The notes beneath the pieces were generated by a model, which saw only the letters and a list, made by a program, of their open reading frames with translations, made no database searches and was not told the DNA's origin. 64,000 nt of DNA, taken from positions 20,114,290 through 20,178,289 of the forward strand of contig OZ020489.1 of assembly GCA_963971405.1 (NCBI GenBank). Direction: 5' to 3'. The position numbers were made by a program, and so were the translations under genes. The DNA comes from Psococerastis gibbosa. Its lineage: Eukaryota; Arthropoda; Insecta; Psocodea; Psocidae. Shown here one piece after another: positions 1-14,500 of this stretch. Every line of letters begins with the position of its first letter. Within the stretch, counting starts at the first letter, position 1.

Positions 1-10
1 AGGTCAAATT

Positions 11-150
11 GTAGTGGCCCGTTGAACCTTTCCCGGCCAACGACCCCAAAGATATTTGTACATTGCTGGTATTGTTTCCTCTTGAATATTGGCCGTTGGC
101 AAACTGGCATACCGGTTACAAGTGGTAATGGACAAGCTGAGACTGTCTTT
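11..150 (+). repeat. Short dispersed repeat, copy 1 of 5
   Basis: Shares the order CCAACGACCCC, TTGGTATTGTTTCC-like, GGCCATTGGCAAACTGG-like and TGGACAAGCTGAGAC with copies near 13.2, 23.0, 36.6 and 56.7 kb. All five lie in the plus orientation. It has no coding frame and is SINE-sized, but I see no clear tRNA box. Confidence 0.75.
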
Positions 151-171
151 ATGCTATAGGTAAAGTACAGT

Positions 172-398
172 CAGGACAGTAACGTAGTGGTACGGACTCT
201 GACTTTCACCCGAAAGGTTGTTGGTTGGAGTCCCACACTGGCTACATTTTCTGGCCATGCTTCGGAGGGCTTGTAAAGCAGGCGGTCCCGGGCCTTCCTA
301 GTTGAGTGTAAGAGGGCTTTATAGCCCTAACACCGCTAGGTTGGCTTAGTAATAGAAACAGAAACAATAAAAAGCCCTTATTTATTTATTTTATTTTA
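172..398 (+). repeat. tRNA-derived SINE, copy 1
   Basis: A tRNA-like head (GTAGTGGTACGGACT, then GGTTGGAGTCC in the B-box position) is followed by a conserved body (CTGGCCATGCTTCGGAGGG, GCGGTCCCGGGCCTTCCTAG, AGGTTGGCTTAGTAATAG) and an A/T-rich tail. Other copies are at 6.6-6.8 kb (minus) and at 47.2 and 47.5 kb. Confidence 0.8.
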
Positions 399-399
399 A

Positions 400-2369
400 A
401 ATACATTCGCATTGCAATAAAATTGCACCATTATGCAGCAGCCAAAAACGTAGACTATTACAACCGCCTGTAAGCACAATGGCAATATGTATCCTCCGAA
501 GCATGCTAATTAGAAAATTAGAAAAATGAAACTTAATTGAGCGAACAAAAACTAAGTGTGCAACCAAGCAAAAAATTGCTAAGTAGAAGTAAAATTTCTT
601 GCTATTCGTCGATTTAACTAGTTTGGATTGGTTTGAGGTCTACAATAAAAGATTTTTTAAAGGTTTGGCACGGAGTACGGATTCTGAAGTCATTCAAGTA
701 TGAGAAGGTATTTTGAATTACTCTCGGTCAATGTAAAGGAAATATTACTCGACGGTACACACTTTCACAGGGTTAGTGTAACAAAACATATTATAAACTA
801 AAACATAAAGACTATGTCAATAAAGCCCCTCCCATGATATAAATTATAAGGAATGGGCTCTTTATGACGAAGTCTTCGCCTTACGCAAGTTACGGCGAAT
901 TAAATTATAACTTCGGAGTCAGTCCTAAATATGAAATTGTAAAGGTCGCTATAGGCGCCAGCGTCAATAATTATGATCTACCATACATGCGGATACAACA
1001 CACCTAGGTTATACTCTAGAACAAGAAAAAAACACTTAAAAACATGTAAGTGCTTACTACGAAATGGGAGGCTTATTTTATTTGTAATAATATATACATA
1101 AATACTACTAGCCTATTACTGTCATGCAGGTTTTAAAATTGTACTAAATAATTATAACAAACATAATAAGCCAGTTCGTCAACTGTGAAGTCATTTACAG
1201 ATGGGTCAATCCAAATAGGCATTCCAAAAACAGATTTTCGCTAAGTTGAAATCGATTGCTTTCAATCGCGATTATTAATCCCATTGACTAGCGTTCGAAG
1301 ATCTCTTATTATAATTTGATTTGCCTTACTGGATTAGGCTGACCATCAATAATGACAATAATAGTGGTAATTCGCGTTGGCATGAGGATGGGCGAATAAA
1401 ATTGCTCTCTTACCAGAAACTAACCACCTATGTATATGGAAAATAAAGACAATTTTCTTTCTTTCTTTCTTTTATACTAGTTGCATATTATTCACGTGTG
1501 TGTGACAATGATAATATTTTCTCTTCAATGAAGCGCTAGATACAATTGAAAAGATGAAGGATAAATGGTCACGATTATGTTCAAGACACAATGATGGGAC
1601 AGGACGGGCCTGAGGACGAGTAGAATAAAATTGGGGATGTTGTGGTCAGCAAGCCGCGTTTTCCCCTACCAAAGAAGGTACCCGTTCGGTTCGGTTCCGG
1701 CAGAAATTTTTTCATTTTACTTCGAGTCTCCAGTTCTCTATCAACTGGACTATTCCGGACCAAGCTAAGAAGCATACAGACCCCATTTTAAATTGTTTTG
1801 TATCAATTCAGCGTAGTGGTAAGTTAAGGAATAAAAAAAAACACATTTTAGCATGTAAAATAGAGAGCAATTAAAAGACTCAGATCCATGGAAAAGCAGC
1901 GAACATTACAAGTTCACCATCTGCAGTTAGCACTTTTTTCAATAGCAGAGCGAGAACGGTGTAATTGTTTCGTTGTAATAGTGCATTCGGACTAGGCTTG
2001 GTTTAAAAAAAAATTGGATTTAACATCTCCTTGGTAATTCAAATTCAATACTTAGTTAATAACAGATGGCAGAAGCGTAACTAACGTTTCAAAAAGTAAA
2101 CAAGAACCAATAATAAAAGGCATGGACATCTCAGCCTTACCATGTTTCGTTAACCGACTGTGTCAGAGTCAGAACCATGTTCATATAAAAACATATATAT
2201 ATATATACGTAAAAAGTAAGAAAAGTATTTCAACGCAACAATTAGACCTTCTACAGAATTACATCATTTTGCCAATACGCTAGCTAAACCATTCGTCTGA
2301 ATAAAAGCCAAAACTAATGTAAGCAGAACGTGGTGATAAATGCAAATAAAGTGGAGGAGGAGGAGTAAG
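400..2369. other. dsh 3' flank, no gene seen
   Basis: AT-rich DNA with only short chance frames. It probably includes the dsh 3' UTR, which I cannot delimit: complement-strand AATAAA occurs near 1077. A CTTT microsatellite is near 1446-1470 and a TA run near 2190-2206. Confidence 0.5.
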
Positions 2370-2524
2370 CTACATAACATCAACGAAGAACTCGCAAGGG
2401 TTTCCCATAGCTGCTGTAAAAGATTGCCTACTTGCGCCGATGTCTTCGGATCCATGTGCAGCATTTGGAGCTCGTCCACTCTGCTCTGAACCAGAGGATT
2501 TTGATCCACGGGATGCTGGTAACA
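2370..2524 (-). CDS. dsh: dsh coding exon 12: conserved C-terminus and stop
   Basis: The last exon reads [20 protein letters not shown], then [20 protein letters not shown] and a TAG stop at 2372-2370. The FFVDVM ending is the conserved Dishevelled C-terminus. The acceptor is TTTACAG. It lies 2.6 kb from exon 11 because the intron carries a large LINE. Confidence 0.96.
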
Positions 2525-5500
2525 CTGTAAAAGTAAAATTTATTGGTAAATGTTAGTGGCAACGGTGTAATACTATTAAACAAAGGGTTAGTTGGAATAT
2601 ATTCCCTCGACAATGGGCTCCGCCCTAATTGTTCGATGACTATGAGGTCCATGCTTCTAATGGCTTACTTACTTTACTTTCCGTGTCCGGACCGTCAGAT
2701 CATTTTCCAAAACTTTGCGGCCTTGATGGCGTTGTCGTTGCATACAAAAAGGTCAGCTACACTGCAAACAGTGCCCATGTCTCTGCATACGAGAAGGTGA
2801 TCAGCAGTTTGGACCTCCCCGCAGTCACATAATTCGTCCTCAATATAACCCCATTTCTTCTGCGTGTATCTGCATCTCGAGACTCCAGTTCTAAGCCTAT
2901 TTAGTGTTCTCCACTCTCCGTAGGGCAGGTGGCTTCCCTTTGCTATTTCTTCATTGGCTTTGAAATTGGAGATAATCGGGAGTTCCTCCTCCCATAGACT
3001 GGTTCTCCGTATTTCGGCATTAGTTTCTAGTGGTTTTCGTCTTTTGAGGAAGCTGTTACGGGAGCGTAGACGTTCTGGCGGTCTTTCCTGCTGATACATT
3101 GGGTGCCTGGAGTCGTTTTCCTGTTTGGTCTTCTCCTTTTCTGCGGCTACTGTCCGTCTGATGTGAGGGGGCGCTATACCTACTATAGGGTAAACTTTGT
3201 AGGTTGGCGTTGGTTTCAAACAGCCAGAGATAACCCTTACTGTCTCATTCAAGGCAACGTCCACATGTCTAGTGTGCGCGGAGGCTTCCCACGCTGGTGC
3301 ACAGTATTCTGCTGCCGAAAAACATAGTGCCAGTGCTGAAGTTCTCAGAAGTTCAGGTTGTGCTCCCCAAGACGATCCAGTCAGCTTCCGTAAAATGTTG
3401 TTTCTGGCGCTGATTTTGCCTTTAAGCTCCCTACAGTGTGTTCTGAAGGTTAAAGTTCTGTCGAGTTTAACACCTAGGTACTTCGGATACTGTTCATGCT
3501 CGAGGGGTATGCCTTCCCAGGTGATGTTGAGTTTCCTGTCTGCTTCCCTATTTTTGAGGTGGAATACGCAAACTTGCGTTTTCTGGGGATTCGCTCGGAG
3601 AAAATTCTCTTCGTAGTATACTGACAGGGCTTCCAAAGCTTTGGTTAACTTCGTTTCCACTTCTTCGAAAGTTTTGCCTTGAGCAGCGATGGCGGTGTCG
3701 TCGGCATAGATGAAACTTCTAGTATCACGGGTTTTCGGTTGGTCGTTGGTGTATATGTTATACAGTAACGGTGACAAGACGCTCCCCTGTGGCAGACCAT
3801 TTCTCTGGATTCTCCATCTGCTTTTTTTTCCTTCTAGGTTCACGTAGAATCTTCTATTTTGTAGGATCGATTGAATAGTCTTTGTGAAGGCAACATCTTT
3901 TGTCATAGAGTAGACCTTGGAGATTAGTTTACGGTGGTTAACTGTGTCATAGGCAGCCGAGAGGTCTACGAAAACAACTCCTGTCAGCAAGTTCTTCTCA
4001 TATCCATTTTCAATATGCTGCGTCAGGTTTAAAACTTGGTTGTTACAAGATTTTCCTGGTCTGATGCCTGCTTGTTCAGGTATTAACTTATTGTCTACGA
4101 TAGCGCCTACTCTTGTTAGGATCAAACGCTCGAATGCCTTAAAGAGGTGACACAGCAGTGAGATCGGACGGAAATTCTTTGCTTCTGTTGGTTCTTTCCC
4201 TGGTTTCAGCAGTGCTGACACACTTGCTCTTCTCCATAAAGGTGGTATGTTGCAGGAATTGACACATTCGTTCATTATTGTTACAATCCATGTGAGGGCT
4301 TTGGTACCAAAGTGCTTAATCTGTTCCGTACGAATCCCATCAGGACCGGCCGCTTTATTTTCTTTCATTCCTCTTATGACTTCCACAAGTTCTTCTGTGC
4401 TGAAAGGGGTGGATAGCGCACTTTCCGTTACGTCTTGTTTGGGCATAGTAAACCTTTCTTTCTTCACCTTCGTTTTGGGTTTCCCGTTCAAAAGTAGCGT
4501 GTGTGCTATCTGGTTTGGAGTGACTTTGCTATAATCAGGCTTAGGTTGAGTGGGATCGTTACTCAGATTTTTTATCAGCTTCCAGGCCCGCCTGCTGTTT
4601 TGTTTCATGTCCAAGTCATTGATTAGTTTTGACCACTTTTCCTTCCTTCCTTCGCTTACACAATGCATTAGTTCTTCACCCATTTCAATTGTTTCCTTGG
4701 CGAAAGGGTCATTGTCGAATTGTTCTTGGTAGGCTCTCAGGAGAGCACTTGTACCAGAATTCAGACCTGGGAGGTATTGTGTACGGCTAATGGCTATTAA
4801 CACAGCAGGCAATGTAAGTCCAAATAAGCCTTTGTTAATTAAATAAAAAATTGTTCCATCATAATTAGCATTGGAGAAATGCCTTGGTTCGTTTTATTTA
4901 ATTTTCATATAGTTGGGACGAACAATGGGCTGCCTTAGCTATTGAGAGTGCTATAAGCCAATGCATAAGGTTGTGGTGGTTTCGCAGCGCGACGTGCTGG
5001 GTCCATTGAATCAATTTCTGATTTTTTTATGATTATGATGTTTTGCCCTGTCTGACATAAAGGACCGGGTCCAATAAGGTTTCGATTTTACGACAAAACA
5101 GAAATGTCATTCCCGTGAAGTAAAGCAGAGAACTTACATGGAAGAGGAGCATGCGCATTGAGATCAGTGTCGGAAGCTGTTGACGCTCCTGACTTCATAA
5201 GGTCCAGCCCGATACTACCCTGTTGAATATCCTTACACAGCCTCTCCGATCCAGAGCTCCCTGCAACCAAAGTTAAAAATTAGATCACCATAACAAAGAA
5301 GATGATAGCTCAGATGCCAATCATATATGGATTCTAATGACTTGAGTCCAATGAATATACTATATTAGTCCACTTCGTAGAGTTTGGTTATAGTGATAAA
5401 ACTATTAAGAAGAGAAACGTAGGCGCTTGATCAAGCCCTATGCATTTTCTAGCTATAATAATCGTTCTATTATAAGGGCATAAAGTTCCCAATTCCAAAA

Positions 5501-8500
5501 CATTCCATGTGCAACTTTTACAATGAATTTTGAATAGGATTTAGAACCTAATTGAACATGGATAATGGACGTCTGACCAAGAGAAATCCGGGTTGCTGGG
5601 ATTTCTTGAATTCGATACTACGCCTCCGCGATATTCAATAAAAAATAATCCCTTTCGGCTATGGCCGATCAGGTGTAGGGAGATTCCGCAGACGCTGCTT
5701 TTCCTCTACGCTACCCAGAGGCGTAAAGTTTTAGAATGATGGCGGGGGCAAAACTAAGTAGACCTTATGACGTCATCAGGCAGGATTGAAGAAAAAATTG
5801 ATAATATAATAGAAAAATTGTAGTTTTACGCATTTTTTACAAAGCTAAAAAAAGAATGCTTATATTCATATTGCTGCAAAGGGGACTATGAAGTAAGAAC
5901 CACGTCGTTTTACAATGCTCGAAGCTGGGGGGGGGGGGGGGGTAAAGCCAAAAGGAGCTGGGGGGGGGGGCAAGTTGGACCGTGCCCACCTCCCCCCCGC
6001 CCAACAACCTGACGCTATGTGTAATAGAAAATAAAAAAAACTTCATTATTTTCCCGATCACAACATCAACACACAAAACACTCTTGTGTTCCAAACTATG
6101 ACGACTATGAACTTTTACTTATTAAATTATTTTTACTTTGACTGGACGTCATCTTGAAATCGTTAATTTGTCGTAGAAAGTGTAGATTACCATTATCGTA
6201 GATAATAATACGATCTTTCAGTCAGATTTTAATTCATTCATCTGCGACCAATATTGACTGAGATATGAATTATATAAGTTTTCAATCGGCCGCCATCTTA
6301 TAACTAAATAGCGGATCTAGCTGGTTAACGAACTCGATCAAGGCATTTGTATGATCAATTTTTGTGCCAAGTTTCATCCAAATCGGATAATATTTACGGA
6401 AGTTAAGAGTGTTTCCTAAAATCGATATATATATATATATAACATTTTGAACGGAGGGTGGTTTTAGGCTCAGGGAGTCATGAAATGAAAAGTTGTGAAG
6501 AAATTTTCCGAAAGTCGAACATTGGTCACCATCTCAATAGGTGGATGAATCTCCCTAAAAACAATACACCACTTTAATGTTTCTCCTTTTCCTTTCACTC
6601 CGCAGTTATAATAATGGCTTTTTCTTGTTCTATTACTAAGCCAACCTAGCGGAGTTAAGCCCTCTCTTACACTCAACGAGGAAGGCCCGGGACCACCTGC
6701 TTTGCATGCCCTCCGAAGCATAGCCAGAAAATGTAGCAAGTGTGGGACTGGAACCAACAACCTTTCGGGTGAAAGTCGGAGTCCGTACCACTATTCTACA
6801 TGTCCTGTTAAATTACTTACCGGATAAGCTCTCTTCACGGTAAACACTTGGGTCTTGGCTGTAGTTGAATGGCATAGGGGCATAACCAGCGCCAATGTAA
6901 GTGCCCGAGTAAGGCATGTGGCCAGGAGGATCGGGGGGAATCATGTACCTGGCGGGCGGGGGCAGCGGACCGACTGTGTCTTGACCCAAACTTGTGCAGT
7001 CGTCGCGCAATTTTAGTTGAGACATACCTGTTGAACAAAGCAACTCATCAAGTCAGGCACATGCTGTTAACATTAAGAAACTCCACCACAATTATGATGA
7101 TTAAGCATAACCTCGGGCCAAAGCCATTCATTTTATGAAGGCATAATAATAAATAAAACATTCAGAATTGATGGCAATTAATGAAGTGGTTACTATTGAG
7201 CTGTAATGTACTCGCTTGGCACTTGCCCAGACATGAATAGATTATTAATTAAATGGCTTAAAGTCAAGAACTTAGTAGTATTATGGTTGGACAGTCCCAG
7301 GCCACGGTGTGGGCCCATAGGACAGGGGACCTCCTGATTATAGTGGATTCCGAACCACTTGGGAAACACAGTGAAGTCACACGATTAGTTCGGAGGTGAC
7401 CAGGACAAGTCCTACCATGTTTCCCTACCGGCACTGTGCACACTACCGAGTTATCTGCATCATTGAACCTGCTCTGGTCCGCTGGATTCAACTTGGTAAG
7501 GCGGCCGGCAAGTCTAGAACTTACTCGCACACATATATTTTAAGAATTTTTTTGTAGTTCGTATAGAAATAATCTAGTTACACCACTTACCATGAGAAAG
7601 TGCATCACCGAAAACATAATAACATTGGTCTGAAAAGCTAACTTTGTTTACGGTGTGTCTGATATAGCCTGCTTTCATAAGGTTAGCCGCATACTTCCTG
7701 GCTTCTCTCCTCTCCGTAAATCCCTCGACGTGAGTAAATAACCATTCTACTACATCCGCACCTGCAATTTAAAATATATTTTATAATAATAGTCATTGGA
7801 GAACAGAAGACTTGGAAAAATGGCCGGAAACGGGATTCAACCTGAGACTCCACCTTGCCAGCCTGACCCGGTACTAGGTGTTAATTTTAAGTAATTTGTT
7901 CACTTTGTAGTTAGTTTTATTCTTTAATTGTAATTTTTTAAACTTGAACATTTTTTCTATTTAAATTTAATTTTAGGATTAGATTTAATTTTAGGATGAG
8001 ATAGAGGGGCCCATCAAGGGAATGCCCAAAGGTGCCCCTCTGAACCACATTACATAGAAAAATAGTAAACAAATATAATTGATTTGATTTGACCACTACA
8101 CAAAATTCGGTTTCAATCCCGTTTCCACCAATTCCTTAATATTATCTTCCTCTCTTTAATTCCCCTGCCAGTATAGGCATTCTACAATGATATGATATTA
8201 TAACGCACGATGTTAAAAGATCCAAAGTTGCCAGGAAACAGAAAACTTTTTAGTTATTACAAGAGTAGGAGCTGCACCAAATAATGTTAATTAGAAGAAT
8301 TGAAATGTATATTAAATTCATGAGTTATAACAATCAGAAACTCGCGCATTAAATGGACAGCAAGAATTGCCCGTACAATGGGAAAAAATCTACAGTGGTG
8401 AAAATTTTCATTGTTTGTGTATTTAGTAAATAAAAGAAGAAAAAAAAAATTACCGCAGTTGGTGCTCTATGGACGGTCACCTACTTCCCCAAATAATAAT

Positions 8501-11500
8501 ACTACTAACACAGTACTCACCAATGAAAGCATTAGGTATTGTAATCTTTAGCCACATTCGGTCCCTCACTTCCAATCCGGAGTCTGGGCGGGCCATAGTC
8601 TTGACAACTAAGCTCATGTCTGAATTTATCGTCAGATGCACGTCATCTGGACCTCCTGCGCAAAAAGTAATTTCAAAATATGAGATAGCATTCGAAATAG
8701 TTAAATAAAATAAAATAAATAAAATGAATAAATAAAAAATAATAAATTTCAATAACAGTAATTCAGAATATTGACACCGCAAAGACATTGAGCATATTTG
8801 AATCCCACACTTGAGTCCCATCCAGGCCCATAATTTAATTTTTAAAGTTATTATAATTTATTATCCGCGATTTTGATTGAGGCAGTGGAAGAATTTTAAA
8901 AGAGAAAGAATCCATTTTGAATGGCAAGTGCCACCAATGCTGGCCTCCGTAAGCTAAGTATGTTTAATACACAATTGTGTACATACGCATAACTATTAGT
9001 CAATTTCCGATTTGAGATTCAGCATGTGACAAGTCTTGAGAACAAAATATCACCGCTGGGACATACTAGCTGTTGGGCGATTTCGTCAAATAATCATTGA
9101 GAATTTGTGCAACAAGAGCTTGAATATAACAATTTAATAGCGGTATCGATGGTCATTTAATGTCCAGGGCACCAGTGGGTACCAGTTCCTCTACGTCTTC
9201 ACCGAAATACCAGTCTTGCACTGATCTGCGCATACTATACCTAAACGTAACCTACCTCCACCTCACCCCCTTAGTGTGACCCAAGTCTTAGTCTGAGAAA
9301 ATCCTAATTGTGCCCCTCTGAACCACTAAAACCATCATTGTATACTTTTTCTTATAATTAAGATTTACTTTACCCTACCCCATCTTCACAGAAATACTAT
9401 CAAACTATCAATGCCGTTGACTCCCTAATCTGATTTTTCAAATCTATAAGCCTTGTCACACAACCATCCCACTACCAATTCCTTCATTCATACCCTCAAA
9501 CACAACCCTCGGCAGGGTGGGCAGCCTCCCTACAGTGGGTACCTAGCCATGTGGAAATATATGGCAATGAAAAAACCGCTACTGGGAAGCTCGGCGACGA
9601 ATGGTTGAACTACCACGTTCGGGCGTTGGATAAAGTAAAGTAAGTACCCTCAAACACTAACCAGTCGTAAACTGTTTCAGACGGTGCCTGGGCAACCCGC
9701 TGCCCAGTGCGAACCTGATAGCAGTTGGTCAAACCGTCACCACCAATAACACAACAGTATTTATTATTATATTTATTATTATATATTCATAGTTCATAGG
9801 TGTCTCAAAGGGACCCCAAAGACCTAGGCCCCAGTAGAGGGCCCATCGAACACCATGATTGCACTTCACAACACAACACTAACCAACCTAACAGTACAAA
9901 CGTCCGTAAGGATCCCACGCCTTAAAAAATAAAATAAAAATAATAATTATCCATCATTCATCGATCATACGATTCTAACAATTCACAAAACATAAGAGGA
10001 AGAACCTATGTTTTATCAAACATCAAGTTTCAACCGAGCAACGCAGATTCATGGTTATGAAAAACTTACGCTCAGTTTCAGGGATGGAGCTGGTGAGACT
10101 GGAACTGTTGGACGTGAGGGTGGATACGCTGGCAGCTCTGGCATAAGGGGGCCGCGTCGAAGATGCGTCTCCGCGCACAGCCGCAGTGTGCGCTATCCAG
10201 GCCCCGGGGTCAATGGGTCGCACAGGCTCCGTACGGGGAACTGTGAAGTACCCTTTAGGGTTAGGGTCCCAGCATTTGGCCACCACTAATTTTATCGGTC
10301 TGAAAAAATAGGTAAGATGCAATGCAATACCGGAATAGCCATGATTGGCATTATGACTAGGAACAAACGAACGATGTGACACGCCCGAGTTGCCAAAGTT
10401 TTTTTTATTGCGATAAATAGGTAGTTAGAAAACCACAGAGCCAATTTCTATGGACGATTTTCCACTCAACTTGCCCAGAACACACCAGCTCATAGAAATC
10501 TTCTGAAGTAAACTCTGAGGTTTTGCACCAAAGCATTCACCAGTCCGTTTCCTCCCATGAACAAATTTCTCAGCGAATCACCGGCGTACCGGGCCAATGG
10601 CTCGGAAACAAAACTGTATTAGCAATGATGTCAAAAAGTTTATAAGCCAGCATTATTGCAGGTAAGCTGCGGCTAATATACACCACCATTCCACAATGAG
10701 ATCCTAATAATTACAGTAGATTTTGCAATTATTATGTTTAAATGTTGAATTAGTTTCATATCGTAATTTTTTTGTTATTTAATATGCATGTTGTCTATTT
10801 TTTGTCCTATTTGGCGCCCCTCGGCAATGTGACGCCAGGGGCGGACACCCCCTCGTTACGCTACTGATTTAGCATGCATGCACCAATGAACAGTTATGGG
10901 TTGCGTTGACAATTTATCCAAAACGTAACCCTAGTGGTTGTTCACTTATTTTGCTTAGCGGCAATTTAGATTTATTTAGCACTAATCTGGTCATCGAAAT
11001 GGAGGAGTAATCTATCTTTATAAAAATGAAAAACGTAAACATGTGCTTATGTATGTAGGCACTTTTTTGACTCGCCATAACTCGGGACCCACTGGCACCA
11101 GAAACTTGCGGCTACACTCAAAATTTAGAGAAAAATCGGGACATGGTTTTCGTGTAGGGCCGAACCTTAAAAATTGAACCTGATCAGGTACAGGAGCGAT
11201 AATCGGTTCGAAAAATCCCATAAGAAAGCATTGGAGGGTTCAACGCAATGTTTTGGCCTGACATTTGGGCCTACCTTAACTTAAATTACATCACTGTCTT
11301 CGTCAATTCTTCCTCTTTCAGGCCATGCTATACATGATGTGATTGGGCAAGTGGTTCGACTTTGGGGGGTGGAAACGTGAGGGGGTGCGCCCAAATTTTC
11401 CGATTTTCAGCGAAAATAGGCCTTTTTCGACCGCGTTTTTGGGGGTGTTAATATCAATTCGAAAACTTGAAACTTCTTTAGTCCTTTTCCACCTTTCTTA

Positions 11501-14500
11501 GTCTTTTCAGACATGTATTCAGGTTTACTATACGCCTCTTCGTTTGGGCTCAGGTGAGTTGGTAAGCAGTCCCTGTTTTGACGAAATACCGGTTTAAAGG
11601 GTACATTTCCAAATACATCCATAGAGTAAAAAAATTCCACAGCCAGCTGTTTTCAACCGAAATTAATTTTTAATGTCTCATTAGAAGCAGTATAAATTAA
11701 GCTTTAAAACGAGTATAAATACATAATTTCAAAATCACCCCTTCACCCCTTAAACACGAGTGGAACACAAAATTGTTAAAAAATCAGGCGAAAAAATTAA
11801 TTTCCAGCAATCCCATTTCAATTGCATGGGCGGGTTTAAAGCAATATTTTGGGCAGATGTAGAAGGCCTATGTTAATTTAAATTATATCAGTGTCTTTGT
11901 CCGCTCTTCTTCTTTTAGGTCATGCCAAATTTGTCGTGATCAAGCAAGAGGTTCGGCTTTGGGGGGTGGAAACGTGACGGGGTGCGCCCAAATTTTTCGA
12001 TTTTCAGCGAAAATAGGCTTTTTCGGCCGCGTTTTCGGAGGTCTTGATATCATTTTGAAAACTTTAAACTACTTTAGTTCTCTTCCACCTGTCTTACTCT
12101 TTCCAGAGATATATTCAGTTTAACTATCCGCCTCTTCGTTCGGGCTCAAGTGATTTGGTAAGCCATAGCCATCAGCGTTTTGACGGAAAACAGGTCTAAA
12201 GTGTACCTTTGAAATTACATGCATAGAGTAACAGGATTCCACAGCCTGACCTCTTCCACCAAAATGATTTGTTAATGTCTCATTAGAAGCAGTATAAATT
12301 AACCAATTTTCATAGTTGTTAACTGCTTCGTTTGGGTTTGGGGGCATTCACATAAGTCATGCGAGCCCCGAAGGGGCGAGCTGCGTAATGCCAAATGGAA
12401 CCACGTTAATGCGAGGCCCCGCAGGGGCGAGCTGCCGCCCGCGGCAGGCGCAAGGGGGGCGGGGCCGCGAAGCGGTCCCAAGCTCCGCTTGTGTTTTTAT
12501 ATTTTTGAGCGAGACAATTTCTAGCCAATGCAGAGCAATCAAATTGTGAAAAACCAAGATTTTGGGCATGGATTAAGGAAGTTAAGCTGTGGGAGCATAG
12601 CTTACCCAGGCTTTTGAACAACGTCTCGCAGTACGCGGACGGCTTCATCGTTTGTCATGTTTTCAAAATTAATATCATTCACTTGTAAGATCATATCGCC
12701 TGGTTCCACTCTTCCATCTAACGCAACGGCTCCCCTGCAACAAAGAATCAGTATGAAGTAAATTAATGGAAATAACTGTGTTGAAGACAATTTAAAGCAC
12801 ATGCTCTCTCTTCAAGTTACAGCCGGATGATGGCTGGTTGGCAGCAACATATTGCAGCGATGTCTCCAGTCTCCACGATTTTGACATGTCCTCTTCAGCT
12901 CCACATAGGAAGTTATCCCCAAATCATTTTTAACTTGTTGGAGATATTCGTTTCGTGGCCGTCCCCGTCGATTTACGCCTTCTATTTTCCCTTCAATGAT
13001 GTAGCCGACTAAGTTATCATGCCGAAGTAGGTGTCCGATCCAGCGTGCCCTCCTAGTGGATATGGATGCAACAAGGGTCCTTTTTTCATTTATTTGGGTT
13101 AGGACTTCCTCATTAGTTACATGGTCTTGCCAAGGTATTCTCAAAATGCATATGCTATAAGTATTAATTTGATTTTTATGAAATGAGGCCTACTTGTAAT
13201 TTTGAACCTTGCCAACGACCTAATTGATTTTTCGGGCATTATTGGTATTGCTTCCGTATGCAATTTGAGGGTTGGCAAACTGGCATTCGTCCTGGATGGC
13301 AACCCACCTCAGCTACAAGTGACAATGGTAACGATAACTAATTTCGTGTACGTGTCTAAAGAGCATATATTCACATTAACAAGGTGACACTCCTTGAACT
13401 AACTGACAAGGAAGGATAAGTGCGGGGATATCCCCGCATTAGCAGCTGTTTTAGTATCCCATTTACCAAAGCCTTCTTTAACTTGTGAGGATCCAGAACC
13501 TAGGCTCGGGTTTCTTCTGGTCTTCGTCTAAAATCAATTCAATCAATTGCGAACTATCTTAAAAATGTAAATTTGTTGATTCATTACAAATACAAATATA
13601 TTTATTTACAGTTTTGATGTACAGTTTGTTAGTGTTTGTGGTTCAGAGGGGCTCCTTTGGGCATTACCGTGATGGGCCCCTCAATATATTCCTAAAATTA
13701 CTCCTAAAATACAATTAAAATTAAAATATAAAAAATGTTAAGGTTTAAAAAATTTACAATTAAAGAATAAAATTAATTACACAGTGAGCAAATTACTTTA
13801 AAATTTTTTATATTTTTATTATGCATTGTCTTATGGAATGAAATTTAGATTTGGCTTATAATAATACACGTAGTATGTGGCATTGGGACTTGCCATATTA
13901 TCTTGCGTGTTTTCGCATTTGCTGATTGATATACTGTATGTCTACTATATGTCAGACTAGAAAAAATAAAATGAGACGCTATAACGTACCCTTTCATGAT
14001 GCTCCCGACATAAATGCCGCCATCCCCTCCCTTGTTACTTTGCCCCACGATGCTTATTCCCAGAAAATTGACTGTATCCATATTGAGTATGATGGTCATA
14101 ATGTTTAAGGACATAGTGGAATCGGTGATACTTGAAAAACTTGACGTCCGCGACATGGTGGCAGCTTGGTGCTTCGTTTGCCGTTTCCTTCGCTGAGTTC
14201 TCCTTCTCTGACTAAGGTGCAACCGTGACCCTGTGTCTACAAGAAATTAGAAAGCATTCCTATAGTGCCATTGCTTGGTAAAGTTTATTGGCAATGGTGC
14301 AATATTATTGAACAAAGGGTTAGTTGGACATACTTTGCCTATTTATTGCTCATCGAACTATTGGGGCGGAGCCCGTTGTCAGGGGTAGGGGGCGACTTTT
14401 CGAGGGTGCATTAGGATGAAAAGGACTGATGTTAGTCCTGAAAAGGAATGACGATTAACTCATTGCTATTGTATTCTTTTCTCAATTATTGAGCAAATCC

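Noticed and set aside
3103-4732. Several plus-strand frames of 60-114 codons
   Set aside because: All are antisense to the jockey-type RT frame, which has recognisable RT motifs.
10008-10289. Plus-strand open frame of 93 codons
   Set aside because: Antisense shadow of dsh exon 7; Gly/Arg-rich only because the sense exon is Pro/Ser-rich.
11018-12347. Minus-strand frames of 67-77 codons, repeated at 32.7-34.1 kb
   Set aside because: Identical because the host repeat is duplicated; the pieces are not linked in one frame and have no domain, so a gene is not supported.
12299-12569. GC-rich overlapping frames on both strands
   Set aside because: They lie in the palindromic GC-rich 3' end of the Helitron-like element and recur at 34.05-34.25 kb; no protein pattern.
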